Source: Mansonella perstans
Taxonomy: Eukaryota; Nematoda; Chromadorea; Rhabditida; Onchocercidae
Assembly (NCBI GenBank): GCA_037074765.1
Contig: JBAMDO010000579.1
Location: forward strand, 372,001-436,000
Length of the DNA: 64,000 nucleotides
Reading direction: 5' to 3'
Below, piece after piece: positions 40,801 through 54,346 of this stretch (position 1 is its first letter; each line of letters opens with the position of its first letter). Position numbers and translations under genes: made by a program. The notes under the pieces were generated by a model. It did not search any database, was not told the origin of the DNA, and saw only the letters and a program-made list of their open reading frames with translations.

Positions 40801-41758
40801 CCTACAAGGTTTTCAAGTGTTACAAATACAGAAGTGTTACCGTACTCTGAATATCAATCAAACAGAAACATTCATCCTCTACTTTACAGGTTAAGTAATA
40901 AATAAAAACCTAACTTTCTAATCTTCAGACAGTAATTAATGATAAACCTACCGTTATATTGCAACTAAGAACAGCAGCAATAACTGATCTTTTTTCCTTA
41001 AGCTGTAAATTGTATATTAATATATACATATCTGAACTCTATAAAGATTTAAAATGTTGAAATGATACTATAATAATACATTGATTAGCTGTGCTGAAGT
41101 TACATGATGATGTGCTTAATGTTTATTGAAAATTGTCCAGGTTACTTGCTTTGCTTTATCTGTCCATATTATTTCATGATTAAACAGATTTTAGATTATT
41201 CGATTAAAATTTTTTCCCTTTTTCTAAAATTTACTTCTTATTTGCAAAAACTTTTTTCTAAAATTTACTTCTCATTGCAAAAACTTCAAAAACTCCGATA
41301 TACTTTGATATCTTTAATCGTTAAGTTCCGAATTTTTCCAGGCTTGACAACTGTTGGTTTATTAGTTCCAGCATTTCACAGCTGGATCAATTCTGCAATT
41401 TCAGCTGATGCTTCATGGGAATCCATTGATTACGTAAGCTTTTCTAAACAATTCCTGATTGGCCATAAAAAAAGTTAATGTTGTTTGCCTTTGAATTTCT
41501 TTATTTCAGTTGTTGATTGGCATGTCGATAATATTCATGCCACATTATAAGTACTCTGAGATGTGGCTGCAACTCAATCTAACAGCTTATGATTTTATGG
41601 TTCTGGAACAGGCTAAATTCTGGGCTGCAAGTATCGGGCAATGGTTTGTGCAAAATATGGCACATGCAACGATATTTGCTCTTGCTGGGAAAATTGTGAT
41701 GATGGCCGCTTTGATGAGATATTTCACTGAAATTAATCAATCACAGAGGAATGATTAA
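37887..41758 (+). CDS. Polytopic membrane protein of unknown family, five exons
   Basis: Exons 37887-38185, 38333-38420, 40706-40889, 41342-41433 and 41510-41758 join in phase to 303 aa plus TAA. The protein has about six or seven hydrophobic segments: YYLLNVSSAFYLSAVHNALYF, HYCLTFFFLLFCSMIGM, FILPITTQIIIVLLSN, a segment around WMELSLIECETISLILAPVL, one in exon 4 (GLTTVGLLVPAF), LLIGMSIIFMP, and HATIFALAGKIVMMAALM. Histidines and tryptophans cluster in DWHTTVLHFWHY (about 32-43). There is no cleavable signal peptide. The His-rich first-helix region is vaguely like lipid-handling TLC/elongase proteins, but the diagnostic motifs of those families are absent, so I assign no function. Intron 2 is long (2.3 kb). 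All junctions are GT-AG with good acceptors. Confidence 0.8.
38421..40705 (+). other. Long intron 2 of the polytopic membrane gene
   Basis: A 2.3-kb AT-rich intron. Frames inside it (for example 38435-38698 on the minus strand, or the mutually antisense pair 40051-40296/40061-40300) look like translated low-complexity sequence. No nested gene is supported. Confidence 0.6.
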
Positions 41759-44700
41759 ATGATCTGTCGCTATAATTCTTTAATCAATAACTTGCTTATA
41801 TTTGAGCTTTCTCAGCTTTGACAAATCCCACTTCGGTTTTCGAATTATAATTTCGGTCAAAACTTTTTGTTGTATCTCAGGCATATAATTACATATAAGA
41901 TTGTTATTTTTTTTTTGCGAAAATATCGTGAAAGAATTTCGTTGATTTAAATTTTAAAGATTCAGGACTGATGGCAGATTCAATGAAAATAAGCTCTATG
42001 GGATCATTGTTCTATTACTCGTTAGCGATTTGAAACAATACTTAAATGAGAAGTATTCTGACAGATTTTATTCAGAAAACCATACTCCATTTTATGCAAA
42101 AAAATTTAAATCACGATCAATTCATCTAGACTTGCCGAAAATTTTAATCTTACTTTAAATTTTTAGGGTAAAAAGGAAATGGGTGCTACTGACTGTGGAA
42201 GTTCGATTTTATCAGTACTTGAAATCTCATAGTTGGAGCGGTGATCATATACCCTCTGGTCGTTATAATTGATATTTTATGGCTATGCAATCTAATTTCT
42301 TTATCTTTACCTTATTTCATTGGATATTTTATTTATTCATTCCAATCAAAGACATTTTCTTTAATTTCGCAATGAATTTGCTTTTTTTCAATTTTTCCTT
42401 GATTGATTAGCGAAATAATTACTTAAATAAATGAAGACTTCTGTAGAAACGATAAATTTAAAGAAGTCTAAAAAATGATCTATAATGAATAACTCAATTT
42501 GGGACTGTTCAGTTCGAAAGAAAGAGTTTCGACAAAGATGTTTATTTCGAGTAGAGAATATCAGAAGTTAGGATCGGAAGTAATACCAAATTTCTTCCAG
42601 CTCGCTGTTAAAGTGGTTTCGAACTCCGCCAACCTGCGCTCTATTCTTACGCCTTGCAGAAACAGTTGGGTTTTGAGCTGATGCAAAGTTTGAGGAGAAA
42701 AAAGTGTAATGTTGAATTTAGATGTTATGTAGCTCTGGGTAAATATTTCAGATGCATGTTTATATTGATAATAGAGATAGAAAGAGCTTTGGTTAGTTTC
42801 CGCGGGTAGGTATCCAGCAAAAAAAATCATCCGACACAGTTGTTTATGACTGGTGATGAATTCGAGAAAGGATGACATTCTGTACGGACGCAAATGCGAA
42901 ATAGTGGGCGAAGAGCAATGAAAAGTATCTATTCTTGGGTTTGAATACTTTCAGGATAAGTTGTAAATACACACGGATAAAAGAAAGAACAGACACAGAT
43001 AGACAGAAAATATAGCTAATATAAATGTATAGAGAGACACACCAACGCTAAAATGCTACTTCGGACACGATAAGTTTCTGAAAATTTCTGCTTAGACTTC
43101 CAGTTACTACGGCATTTGAAAGAGAGGCATATTATTCAGAATTTCTATTTCATCTATCCATCAGTACATCTCTCTCTCTGTGATCCTCACCTGGCTGTCC
43201 ATTTATCAAATGGTCTAGGCAATTCTCCGGATTTTAAGTCAGATATGCTAGCTTATAGCAATAGCAACAGCAACTGTGATAGTAGCAGAAATGTTAGTGT
43301 GAAAGTTGAAGCTGCATTGAAAAGTTTTATAATGTATCTCTGGTTGGTAGTCTTCAGTTGTTAAGATGATCTTCTTTTCCATAATGTTATCATTCCAATA
43401 TCCGTTCATTTCCACCTGTGCAGAGTCTTAGAAACCACATGTCTATAGTGTTATCTTTTTCCATTTCATGAAGGAAAGAATTAAGTTGATTTTAAAATCA
43501 TTATGTAAAACATATTGTTTACATTGATTAGTTGGTGATTCAAAATGGGATCCTGACACCACATTCCTTATCTTTTAAATAAGGAAATAAATATTGCTAT
43601 GATTCCTTATTTCGATGGATTATTTTTCAGTTATCAGAAACTTCCTTAATTTCGTCCATCAAATATTTCTATATTTTTAACATCACTTTCATAACAAAAA
43701 TATTGTTATTTTTCTGTGAATCATTTCACCAACAACGATAGCAAAACAGTTGTATTTCTTAAAGGTATGCATATTGTAAACGATAGGCTTATCATTTTAC
43801 GTATAAAAAAATTCTACCAAAATTTTTAGCAATTGAAGGTTAAATTTTATTTAAATTTAAGCTTTTAAAATTTTGATTATTGACAGGCCACATTTGCGCA
43901 CCATTTACTAAAGCTTAACTGTAATTAGTAGAACATAATCATTGCCATTTGGAAGTGGAATACACCACTGTCAGCTACTTATCGAAGGGAAATCTATCAA
44001 GACATTCAAATCTCATTCGTTTTCATAATGCCAGTGATTCTATTAGTTTGAGGGTTTTTTCGTTTAAAATTGAAAATTGCTTTAATCTATTCACTTGTCT
44101 TCTTTACATCTTCTCACTTCATTAGCTTTATTTTCTTCCATTTATTAATTATTTGCCCATTTGTTCATTGATATATTTATCAAATCACTGAACAAGCACT
44201 ATTTAGTGATGAAACGCTTTAATTATTTTTAGTAAAATGTTATTTTTCAAAAGATAGTTCTCTATCTTAGTCTTACAATTCTGATCAGAATTAACTTCAA
44301 CTTTTTCCCGAATGCTCTTATACTTCTTTTCAAGCCAATGTGCTTTACAAGTCAATGTAAAATGTGCAATAAATGACTTATTTGAGATTGTTCGAGACTA
44401 AAGAAAAGCTTCACATATTTTAATGGATTATTTGCTATCAAATAATAATAATAATAAATTTTTAATTTGGAAAATATAGCCAACTACGATTTAGTAGGAA
44501 AGGCAAAATAATGCTTTAGTGATGCCACAAGTTTCAAAGTTTACTATCCACTGCCATCACTTCTTTACGTCCATGTTTGCATGTTAAAAAATAGAACTTC
44601 AAAGTAAGGTAAACAAAATTAGCGGGTAGAAAAGTTGCACTGATATATTTATAATTAGTAGTAACAAATTCTTACTAACTAAAACTAAGTTTGTTTCAGA

Positions 44701-47700
44701 GCGACACCTACCAAATGCTTTTGTAGCGAGTTCGAAATTATATCATTGCTCTCCAAAATTATACACTTTGACTTTGCAACTTATCCAAACTGTTTGTATT
44801 TTCTAGCAGCTTGTTCAAAATTCCTATTATTCTAATTTATTTTTCAAACAGATTAAAATCGAAAGTTGAAAACCATAAAATTTTAATTAAAAATTCATTT
44901 AAAATATAGTTTCTTTGTCAATGCTTCGCACAAAATGAGCGAGCAGCTTTGCCGCTGTAATTTTTGTTATTTTTCAAAAGATTTTCGGAATTGATGAGTC
45001 AGGAGAATGCAGTTGAATAGAACAGGGTATGTTTACTCTTCGCCTAATCTTTAAAATTTAAACCAAGCTTTTGATGCAAAACTTTTCGCATCTTTCGCAG
45101 AATATTTATTTTATGCGATAAAAATTACGTAAATTAGTTTCTAACAAATATGGCGATGAAGAAGCCAATATAAATGAAAAAAGTGGCGCAACAGCTAAAA
45201 CACAATGTCACTTTTATTTCCAGAAATGTTCATTCAATTATTTAAGACTATTTAGTCCTCCTTTTTGATTTTCATTTTTCTTGCAGAGCTTTTGTCATTC
45301 ATTTTCTTCCTAATTTCATCTTTTGTTTTTGTATAATTGTGTGCAAAAGGTTTTCCAGCATTTCATTTCCGTTTGTACTAAAGTTAGTTTTAACTGCTAA
45401 TCAAATTTGTTTAACAGAGCTTTTCGTTACCCTTTTAAATGAATCTCACTATCCCTTGTTGAACATCTTCAAGTTAACTTGCTTGTCTGATTGCTGTGAG
45501 TCTCATTCTGCCGTTTTCTACTATCAGAGCCATAAAACTAATAACAAAACATAAGACGCACCTCGTCCATCACGTCATTCATGCACCCATCCTGAAATCT
45601 TTTCACAAAAAAGAAAAAACTTATCATTGCTTAGAGATCCTAACAGATGTTTCATTTTTCCTCGCTTATTTCTGTACTTTTTATTTTTACAAACTGAAGG
45701 TTATTTCAATAAAATTCATCAATATCAATTGATCATACCGGCTTCATGCTTTATTACTATAATTATAGTTGTTGAAAGTAGGAAAAATGTCGCCAAATGA
45801 AATTTCCCTTTTTTTGGCTTTAATAGACACAATTTGGTGTGTATATATTTTGCTCACTAATGTTTTATTTAGATTTACCAAGCAACCATGTCGTTATCAC
45901 CTTATCGTCTTCATCGCTTATTTCAGTGCACAAAAACTCGGAACTATGCTCAGATTTTCAAAAAAACCTTTGCGGCTGCAGTTCTTTTTAAATAATGAAT
46001 TTCCCTTGCACAAAACATTGAAATAACTTTTCACCATTTCTAACAATTAATTTATCCTGCTATTCCATTCAACTTTTATTAAAAAAAGAAATGTTTCTGG
46101 CGAACGATTAAGGAATTATTTTTTTACAAATTGTAGTTGGCGTAAAGTGGAAAAGTCTTATTCTAGGCAGTCGAATCATCAGTTCGATTTAAGGTGTGAA
46201 TAAAAATCGCATGTTGTATGAAAGCCATGGAGATTGCAAAATAAATGAGGTTTGCAGTGATTTGCAGCAAAATAAGTGAGGAAATAATTTATAATAAAAA
46301 CCGCAACTGATAAAAAATCGAAAACATACTTCTCTTGTTGTAATTAATTTCTTCTATTGATTAATTAGAGATTCAAAAGCAGTAAGCTCAGGAATCAAAG
46401 CAATCCACGTGTACAAATTGTTTTGACAATGGACGAAATCTTGGAAATCATCGACACACCATTGTTTTTTTTTATTACTAATAATAAATGTACATTACGA
46501 TTAGTTGAAACAGTACTAATTTTTCCGAGAAATTCATATTTTATTTGAAAAATTTAATTTCAGTAATGAAAGGAAGTGATGTTTGCTGTGCTCTTTGAAC
46601 AGATCATTTTCAAGATTTAAAAGTTTCCAAATGTGACAAAAAAATCCTAGAAAATGAACTTGTTTCTGGTAATTCTAATAAATTTTTTGCCATCTTTCAT
46701 TCAAAAACAGGAAGAGGGCCAGAAACAGGAAAAACAAGCAGAAAGAAGGGAGGAAAAAACAAGAAGGAATGCCAGTCATTTTTGAAGATTGAATTACTTC
46801 GGTTGATGGTATGCCGAAGAATCATTTTCTTCCTTTATCAAATAACCTTAATTTTTATTTGCTCAATAATTCTCTGCAAAACCGTACAATTCCATAAGTT
46901 TACCACGAAAATTCAAGTGTCAAGGACTGGCGTTAGGGACTTTTGATGTTTTACTATGTTTTCTAAAAAAAAACTTAGGTACAAGATTTCAATTTTTGCA
47001 GTTTCAAAAATCAATTGCTATACGTCTACTGGGGCACTACATAAGTCAAAAGAATCAAATGAACTTAAATGCATAGTGCCTTTTGGAATCACAATACCGT
47101 TGTTAAGTGGTTTTATTTCAGCTATGTTTCGGATTGTTGAACTCCCCAAGTACAGAGAGAGAGAGATGTTGAATGTAAATAAATTTCTGTGGTCTCTTTG
47201 ATCTAATCATTAGAATACAAAAGATCGAATCTGAATGAGGTAGCAATATAGGAGAGGAAGCATTTAGGGATTATAGGAATTATTGTAAATAATACCAATA
47301 AATCCACGAAAAAAATTCTCAGTAACTTTGCCGTTTTTTTTTAAAATAAATTTCAATCAAATAAACTAATTGTAGTAAATTTCAATCAAATAAACTTAAA
47401 CTAATTGTAGTCAAAACAGAATGCACTGAGAGACTCTGAGCTATGAAACATTGAATCTTATATTGACGGCAAACTACTTCCATAAATACAAGTTACCAAA
47501 TTAACTAGCAAAAATTTATTGATCTAAAAATTGCGCTGTTGCCAAATTTTGTAATTTGTTTAGTATGATTTTTAAAAATCTCAGTAATTTTTATTTGGGC
47601 GCAATAGGTTGTTTGAAAAGATGATAATTTTTTACGCGCAAATCGTATTATTCGATGTTTTCTACTGTGCTAACACAAATTTGAGTGATGCATAAACAGT

Positions 47701-47708
47701 TTATTATT
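41759..47708. other. Gene-poor region upstream of the unc-87-like gene
   Basis: About 6 kb without a convincing exon chain. The longest frame is 110 codons on the minus strand (42561-42893), complete with ATG and without domain features. A possible exon at 47122-47174 (acceptor ttatttcag, ATG, MFRIVELPKYREREMLN, donor GTAAAT) could be an alternative first exon, but its phase does not fit exon 2 of the downstream gene. Short duplications occur at about 41209-41295 and 47345-47410. Confidence 0.45.
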
Positions 47709-47742
47709 CAGGCTATACAGGTGATTTATCATAGTCAACAAA

Positions 47743-50700
47743 ATGCCTGCCCCAGCTGCTCCGGAGCAATCTCAAGGTTAGTTTTATCAAAACTTTAATA
47801 AATATTTGAGCAGTTTGAAATGATACGAAATGATGTAAGGCAAAATTTATTATTTGTTTAAACAATTTTTCGATTAGTAAGCAGCGTGCTAATCGAATTT
47901 GAGTTTCTTCAAGCATTCTTGTCTTTCCAACATTTCTTCATGACATTTAATCCTTTGCTATTTATTTCATTTTCGCAAAAGAAAGCAAGAAACAAGTTAG
48001 TTTTCCATCCTTTTGCACTGCGTGAGCTTTATTCAATAAATTTCCAATTTTTACAATAAATTCGACTTCTATCACTGAACTATTCATAATTCCGCTCCAA
48101 AATCGATTTTTCTAGATGTCCAGAACTACAGAAATTTGAAAGTGTTTGTAATGACGTCATGAACAAAGAAGTTTAAAAAAGCTTAAAAGAAAGTTCCCCA
48201 GATGTAATTACTATGCGCCGTTGTCTATAGAGTCTTTAATTAACACACCTCTTCCTTAAGCAACCGTTCGTTAATTGTTAAACTTTTCGCTTTTTATTTA
48301 ATTACCAATTTGGAACTTACTGACTACCAAAAAATCATTTACCAATTTCTTTTATTCAAATTTATCGCAAACGTTTGTTTAAAAAACATGTGATGACAAT
48401 AAATGTGTCAACATTGTGGCAAACATATGCGGTTGACTGTAAGAAAAGTTTTCAGTTATGTCCTAAAGTTTTCAGAATTTAAAAATTCCGTTATAATTTC
48501 TAGGCGCATCCAGAAAATGTCTCTCTTTCTCTGCAAAGAAATTTGAAATTCTCGTTGTTTTTATCAAAATAAGTTTTTTATAAGAAGTGTTCCTTTCGAG
48601 AAAGGAGGGATTTTCAAACAATTCACAAAAATTTAAGGACAAACAAATGTACAGTTGGTCAGACAGATATATACTTTAGCGGTGACAAATGGTGACAACG
48701 TAGATGAATTGTTGACATAATCCCGTCGTGTAGCTTCCAAAATATCAATGCTTTTCTATTTCTGACTGAATATTTCTGATGTAACCGTGAAACATTAAAT
48801 TTTTCGAGCTTTTCTCAATTATCCCGTATTCTGGTGAAAGTACCCATTCTATTCCTAACAAATCAATATAATTTTGTGCCAATTTTGGTAACTTGTCATC
48901 ATCTACTGATTAACTTAAATGGGATATCTCCGAAATTTTTTTTCTTTTTGCTATTGCTTTTATCGATTTCGATGAGGTCTTAGTAGAACTGAAAAAGGAA
49001 GATCCGAATAATTTTTGGATTACGTGAAATTTGAATTTATCAAGTGTTCTCACTTTGAAAATTAATTAATATGCCACACATATAAGTGACTTCAACGATA
49101 TAGATTACTCGTACTTTGAAAGTGATGGAGAAATAGTGTTTGCTGCACCGGTTTTGATTCCAGAGAAATCAATAGTAAAATCGGATAATTCTTTTTTCTA
49201 TAAAACTATACCTATTTACTACTGTCCGCAATAATTCGGATGCATCTTTATACAGATGAAACAATCAGATATAAGTTACCAAGATCGAGCAGAACCGAAA
49301 TCTTATTTCAACTACGAATCCTATTTCAAATACGATACTCACACGAGTACGGAAATATTTATACACTGTAAAGGAATGGAGAAAATTTTTGAATGCCTCT
49401 AATGCATCATGTTCGATATCTGGATTCAATAAATGAATAATAATGAATGCCGAAATTAAGGCACAAGAATATCACCCAAATAATTACTGCGATGGTTCTG
49501 ATGATGAACACAATCAATCGTCACAAACAAAACCACAAATCGATGTCCGAGAGCAATCACATTCTTGTTATCAGGGGATTGAAATGGAAAACAGGAAAAA
49601 ACAACACAAAAGAAAAAAAGAGACATCAGAAATTTCGAGATGTTTCCCTTAATAAAAGATATGATGAAAATTCAAAATATCGATTCGCAATTGCAGGTAA
49701 TTCAAAGAATTCCGTAAAAAAAGCAAAGTGCCGACTTCAAAAATTCATTTCATTCAATTCCTTCAAAGAATTTCTAACTGATATGAAAGACAAAAAAGTG
49801 ACAAGCAAAGCAAGAACTGGAAGAAGACGAAGAACATATCACCAACAGGAAGCTCAAGAGCATTTTTACAGCAAATGGACTTAAAAATGAATGCCGGAGA
49901 GAGAAAAGCTTCAATTATTTCTAAACTTTTAAGAGTTTAAAACAACAATAACAAATTGATGTCATCTGCGCATTATTGTAAGAAAGCAGTCATCGGCGGT
50001 AACTGTCGCCGATGATAATGTCATCTCCTACCCTGCTTAGCAAGGGAGGAACAAGAGAAGTTGATTAATTCAATTGTAGTACAAAGGAGATGTTGCCCAT
50101 TACCACTTTCTCCGTTCGCTTTGTTCTTTTTGATGAAAAAATAGTCAGAAGTATCAGATGACCGCGTCGACAGATGAATGGTCATGAGACGATCCTTCAA
50201 ATCGATGCTATTACTATCAGTGAAAAAAATATTCGACAAAATGGTTTGAAAATTGGTCAAGTTTCTAACTTCCAGAAATTTAAAAGTAGTTTTTCAATAA
50301 TGTCCTTTCTAATTCAACATTTCTCTCTTTCTGTATTTGCTTTGGACATTGTGACCGATAAATGCCTTTGACAATTTTTAAAAAAAACTTTTGAGTCATT
50401 TCTTTCTTTTTAGCACTTTTTTTGTAAAGGTTGTATTGTAAGAAGAATTATGGATATTAATGAATATCTCTTGAATTCAGACATATTTCAATCATACGAT
50501 GTCTATCGTAACAACAAAAAATGCAAATTTTTACAAAAATAAGAATTATTGCTAATAGTCAATTTCTTCTTATTTGAATAAACTCTGTATTTTGAATTCT
50601 TTTGACTTATTTCTATCAAAGATTGTTGAGTTGAATAGTAGCAACAATAGAAAAAATACATTAGTGCGCAAACGACCAAATGATCCTCACGGTAAGAATA

Positions 50701-53700
50701 GGTCTCCATGTGATGTGTGTGTATGTCTATGTTTGTGTGAGCATGTGTATGTGTATGTGTGTTTTGAAGATTTCTAGTAAATTGCATTGTTTAAAATCAA
50801 AATAGTTTTAATTCTGTGCTTCTAAATAATTACAAAATGAGGAATTATTCAAGTAAAGTAGTGCAAAAGTGACAAAAATTTTTATGGATAAAATTCTGAT
50901 TATTTACTGATAATTATTTAAAATAAATTAAATTACAGAGCAAACACTCAGAATTCCATTTATATTCCTGATGATCTGGATGATAATACCAGAAATAGTA
51001 TTTAAGAATATTAATGTTAGCATTATATCTCTAGAGTATGAAATATTCTTAATATTTGTATCTCTAGAGTATGAAATATTCTTAATATTTGCTTATTCCC
51101 ATTGTTCAGTCTAGAAGTACCAACTAATGCCAATATGTGCACTCATTTATTAATAAACATTAGAAAAATGCCAAATTAATTACTACTTTTCCAGTCAATG
51201 TTAGCCGTAAAAGTTAAACATAATATGAAAAAAAGATGATTAAAAAGGAATTCCGATTACTAAAAATGATTTCTCACTTACGAACGATTTCTTTTACATT
51301 TCTCATTCTTTTCTGCTTTTAATATTTGTTTACATGAGAATGAAAATTCTACATACGACAATTAAGTGGCTATTTAGTTTCTGTCTATTGCTTTGTAATT
51401 GCTACCTTTCCTTTTTAACTGTTTAATTTGCAATTTTAAATCCTAAAGTGAGACTATTTATAAAGTTTTAGTAATCTTTTTACAACTCTCATATAAACGC
51501 CTATGAGTTTTCTTAAATTCATCATAAAATTTATCGGCAGATTATTTGTAATTTAAAGAACTTTTTCTAAACAGCTAAATGTAATAAAAAATAAATACAC
51601 TATTATTGCAGATGAAGCACAGCCAAATGCAACAATGGAAACTCGAGTTGCAGGACAAGGACAGCCCAAAAGGGTTGGCAAATGGACACTGGCACAGTTG
51701 CGTCAGACTGATGGTAATTTATCTCTTCTTGGAAATTTAAATTAATAGTTCAATCTCAGCATCTTTCAGTTGTCTACACAGGTCATTAAATCTTGGACAG
51801 TAACTGTCCCAATGAATTCTTCTGATTATCTTGTCGTTATTCTAGTCAGTAATAGCGTAGATATATATAGTAGTAGCTCATTTCAATTAAATAGCTTCAA
51901 ATATTTACTAAGTGGTAAGATCAATCGGTCCATTGTTAGATTTATGAATATTTCTGTAATATGACATTAATGCCATCTGTAGGTGAAATATCCGTACTCT
52001 TTGTTATACTTATGAATCGTAGTAGTTCTATAGTTCTACGCATAGTTCTACGCAATAGTTCTACGCATGCTGCAACTATGCAGTCTCATTGCTTTTACCC
52101 TTCTTCGAAGAAAGGCGGAAAATTGGCTGTTTGTCGCAGAGCCAAGAGGAATAAAAGGCTGATCAATCTACGATATTCTTTTCAAATTTGCGCATCGTCA
52201 GATATTATTTTTTTGCAATTTTGTTTTAAAAAAGAATTCTTTAAATATAAGTTGTTAAATTTCAAAGCCATTTTCAGGTATTATTCCATCTCAAGCTGGA
52301 TGGAATAAAGGCGATTCGCAAAAGTTAATGACCAATTTTGGCACACCAAGAAATACTCAGACCAGAGTGAAATCCGAAAATCTTGCGGTATATTCTTTTG
52401 ATCTGATTTCAAATGTTAAAATTTCATGGAAACTAAAGTGATTGGAAGAAATACGATTTGCATTTCTGAAATTTTTTTCCGAGAACTGACTGAAAAAAAT
52501 TGGTTTTTAAAATGCATGTTGAAATAAAATTTATTTACAGGAAATACCGGAGGAAATTCTCATGAAAACGCATGGTGAGGTTCGCTTACAATCCGGTACA
52601 AACAAATTCGATTCACAGCGAGGTATGACTGGTTTTGGCACCGGTCGTGACGTTTGCCGAGAAGGTGTCCATGTCAATCAGGCACCTTCAGATCTACAGG
52701 TTCCTCTATTTTTTTTCTTCCGTTCATATTTTTTATTCATCCAGTTCCATATACTTCTCATTTGAATCTTTCGATGTATCAGAACTTGTTAAATTTGATC
52801 AAGTATCTAAAATTCAAAAATTCAGCCGCTTGACGAAGAAAAGATTCGTCTCAGCGATGGTATCGTTCGTTTGCAAGCCGGTACCAACAAATACGATTCA
52901 CAAAAGGTAATTTATTCAATTATAAGTTATTTAAAACATGAAATGGCTAATGTCTTCAGGGAATTATTTCCAACTTAAATAAACAATTAATCTGTCATTA
53001 CCGCTTATCATCTCTTTATTTTTTTTAAATTGTTAACATTTGTAGGGCATGACCGGTTTTGGTACAAGTCGACGCGAAACGACAAAAATGAAAGACTCAA
53101 GACATCCCGAATACGATCATGAACATCCCGATCAATCTGAAATCCCACTTCAAGCTGGTACGAACAAGTTCGCGTCGCAGAAGGTAACTTTTTATGCTTC
53201 CCTCTGAACAGTTTTAGTACGACTAATAATGCTCACAATTGCGGCAATAATGTTTCAAAATTGAATCTGTCGATTGATCACAAGATTTTGAAGTGCTATA
53301 AAGTTCTTAAGTATCTCATTCTATTTATAAAACAAACTTTTAAAAAAAGCAGACTGAATTCTGCGATTAAATTTTGAGAAAATTTTTTTTTAGACAAGTG
53401 TAGAAAACTACAGTCAATGATTTTTAGGGAATGACAGGATTCGGCACATCACGACGTGAAACGACAAAAATTCAAGATACGGCTCATCCTGAATATGATC
53501 CGGAGAGTAGTATCGATTCTTCCACAATTCCTAGCCAAATGGGCAGCAACAAATATGCTTCTCAGAAGGGTATGACTGGTTTTGGACAACCACGTTGGGA
53601 GGTATCTGATTTTTCTATAATTTATTCTCTTGATTATTTTGCAAAAAATTTTGAAACAATGGAAAAAATTCCAGGTATTGGACCCGTCAATCTCATGGCA

Positions 53701-54346
53701 AAATCGCAAAAGTCAAGGGATGGTTCGTTTACAGTCGGGCACAAATCGGTAAATTAACGATTGCAGACCAGTTTTTGAGAACAGTTTAGCCCACTTAAGT
53801 CACTAAACAAATTGGAAATTAATTATTTTTATTGCTAAAAAGAGAGATAGGAAAAGAAAGACAAAGAAATCTTAATTTTTTTAGATTTGCATCCCAACAA
53901 GGTATGACCGGTTTCGGTACACCACGTAACACTACTTATGAAGCGGAAGCCGGTGAATTGCCTTATGAAGACATGAAAAAGTCAGAAACAGTAATTCCAT
54001 CGCAAGCTGGTTGGAATAGAGGCGATTCTCAGAAGGTGAATTTGCTTGAGTAGAATTAAATTCAGATGTTAATGAAGTAAAATTCCGATTGTATCTAAGA
54101 ACTTTTCTAAATTCAACATTGATCTTAAACTGCTTGTGAATCACTTCTGAATTTCATATGACATTATGTAAGAAGTGTAAGAGTATGATGTATGAATATA
54201 TATCTTCTGCATCATTTTTGAAAATAATTTTGTTTTAGGGTATGACTGGATTCGGTGCACCACGTGACGTAAAGGGTAAACATCTGAAACGCATTTGGGA
54301 ACTGGAATATCCGGAAGAAGCAGAGGCTTCCCTCGACCGACTTTAG
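47743..54346 (+). CDS. unc-87: UNC-87 / OV9M-type protein with seven CLIK (calponin-like) repeats, ten exons
   Basis: Actin-bundling muscle protein that stabilises thin filaments; the Onchocerca antigen OV9M belongs to this type. Exons 47743-47776, 51612-51713, 52278-52387, 52541-52699, 52826-52906, 53046-53183, 53428-53601, 53675-53748, 53885-54035 and 54239-54346 join to 376 aa plus TAG with every phase matching. The N-terminus is MPAPAAPEQSQ, followed by a spacer with GKWTLAQLRQTD. Seven CLIK repeats follow at about 47-70, 96-120, 148-172, 195-219, 242-266, 282-306 and 328-352, each of the form (I/V)..Q.G.N...SQ(K/R)GMTGFG..R. Repeat 1 is the most diverged (LMTNFGTPR). Three introns fall exactly between SQK and GMTGFG in phase 0 and a fourth (intron 8) splits a repeat earlier, at the TNR arginine in phase 2. 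The 3.8-kb first intron separates the 11-codon first exon from the rest. A likely trans-splice acceptor (attattcag, ends 47711) lies 31 nt before the ATG. AATAAA at 54771-54776 may be the polyadenylation signal. Confidence 0.95.
48950..49885 (+). pseudogene. Coding-like, frame-disrupted block inside unc-87 intron 1
   Basis: Four neighbouring open segments on the plus strand carry codon-like, non-low-complexity sequence but do not form one frame. About 48960-49012 includes FDEVLVELKKEDPNNFW. About 49080-49233 includes NDIDYSYFESDGEIVFAAPV and ends TAA; the same frame resumes through an ATG at 49256 (MKQSDISYQDRAEPKSYF) and ends at TAA about 49400. Then a shifted frame from 49443 (MNAEIKAQEYHPNNYC) ends near 49652, overlapping another frame that stays open from 49447 to 49884 and has a Lys/Arg-rich C-terminus (KARTGRRRRTYHQQE). 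It could be a decayed gene, a nested multi-exon gene whose junctions I cannot resolve, or an old mobile element. No family recognised. Confidence 0.35.
50700..50763. repeat. TG-rich microsatellite
   Basis: Imperfect (TG)n with TATG interruptions, in intron 1 of the unc-87-like gene. Confidence 0.85.
51026..51091. repeat. Perfect 33-bp tandem duplication
   Basis: Two copies of a unit starting tatctctagagtatgaaata, in intron 1 of the unc-87-like gene, about 520 bp before exon 2. Confidence 0.85.

Noticed and set aside
37887..41758. Fatty-acid elongase or TLC-domain identity for the polytopic protein
   Set aside because: The HxxHH elongase box and TLC signature residues are absent; only a general His/Trp cluster is shared.
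42561..42893. 110-codon minus-strand ORF with ATG
   Set aside because: No family features, antisense frame also open, no nearby splice sites or related exon; kept only as a remark.
47122..47174. Possible first exon (MFRIVELPKYREREMLN) before the unc-87-like gene
   Set aside because: Good acceptor and donor, but phase 0 does not match the phase-1 entry of exon 2; no other partner found.
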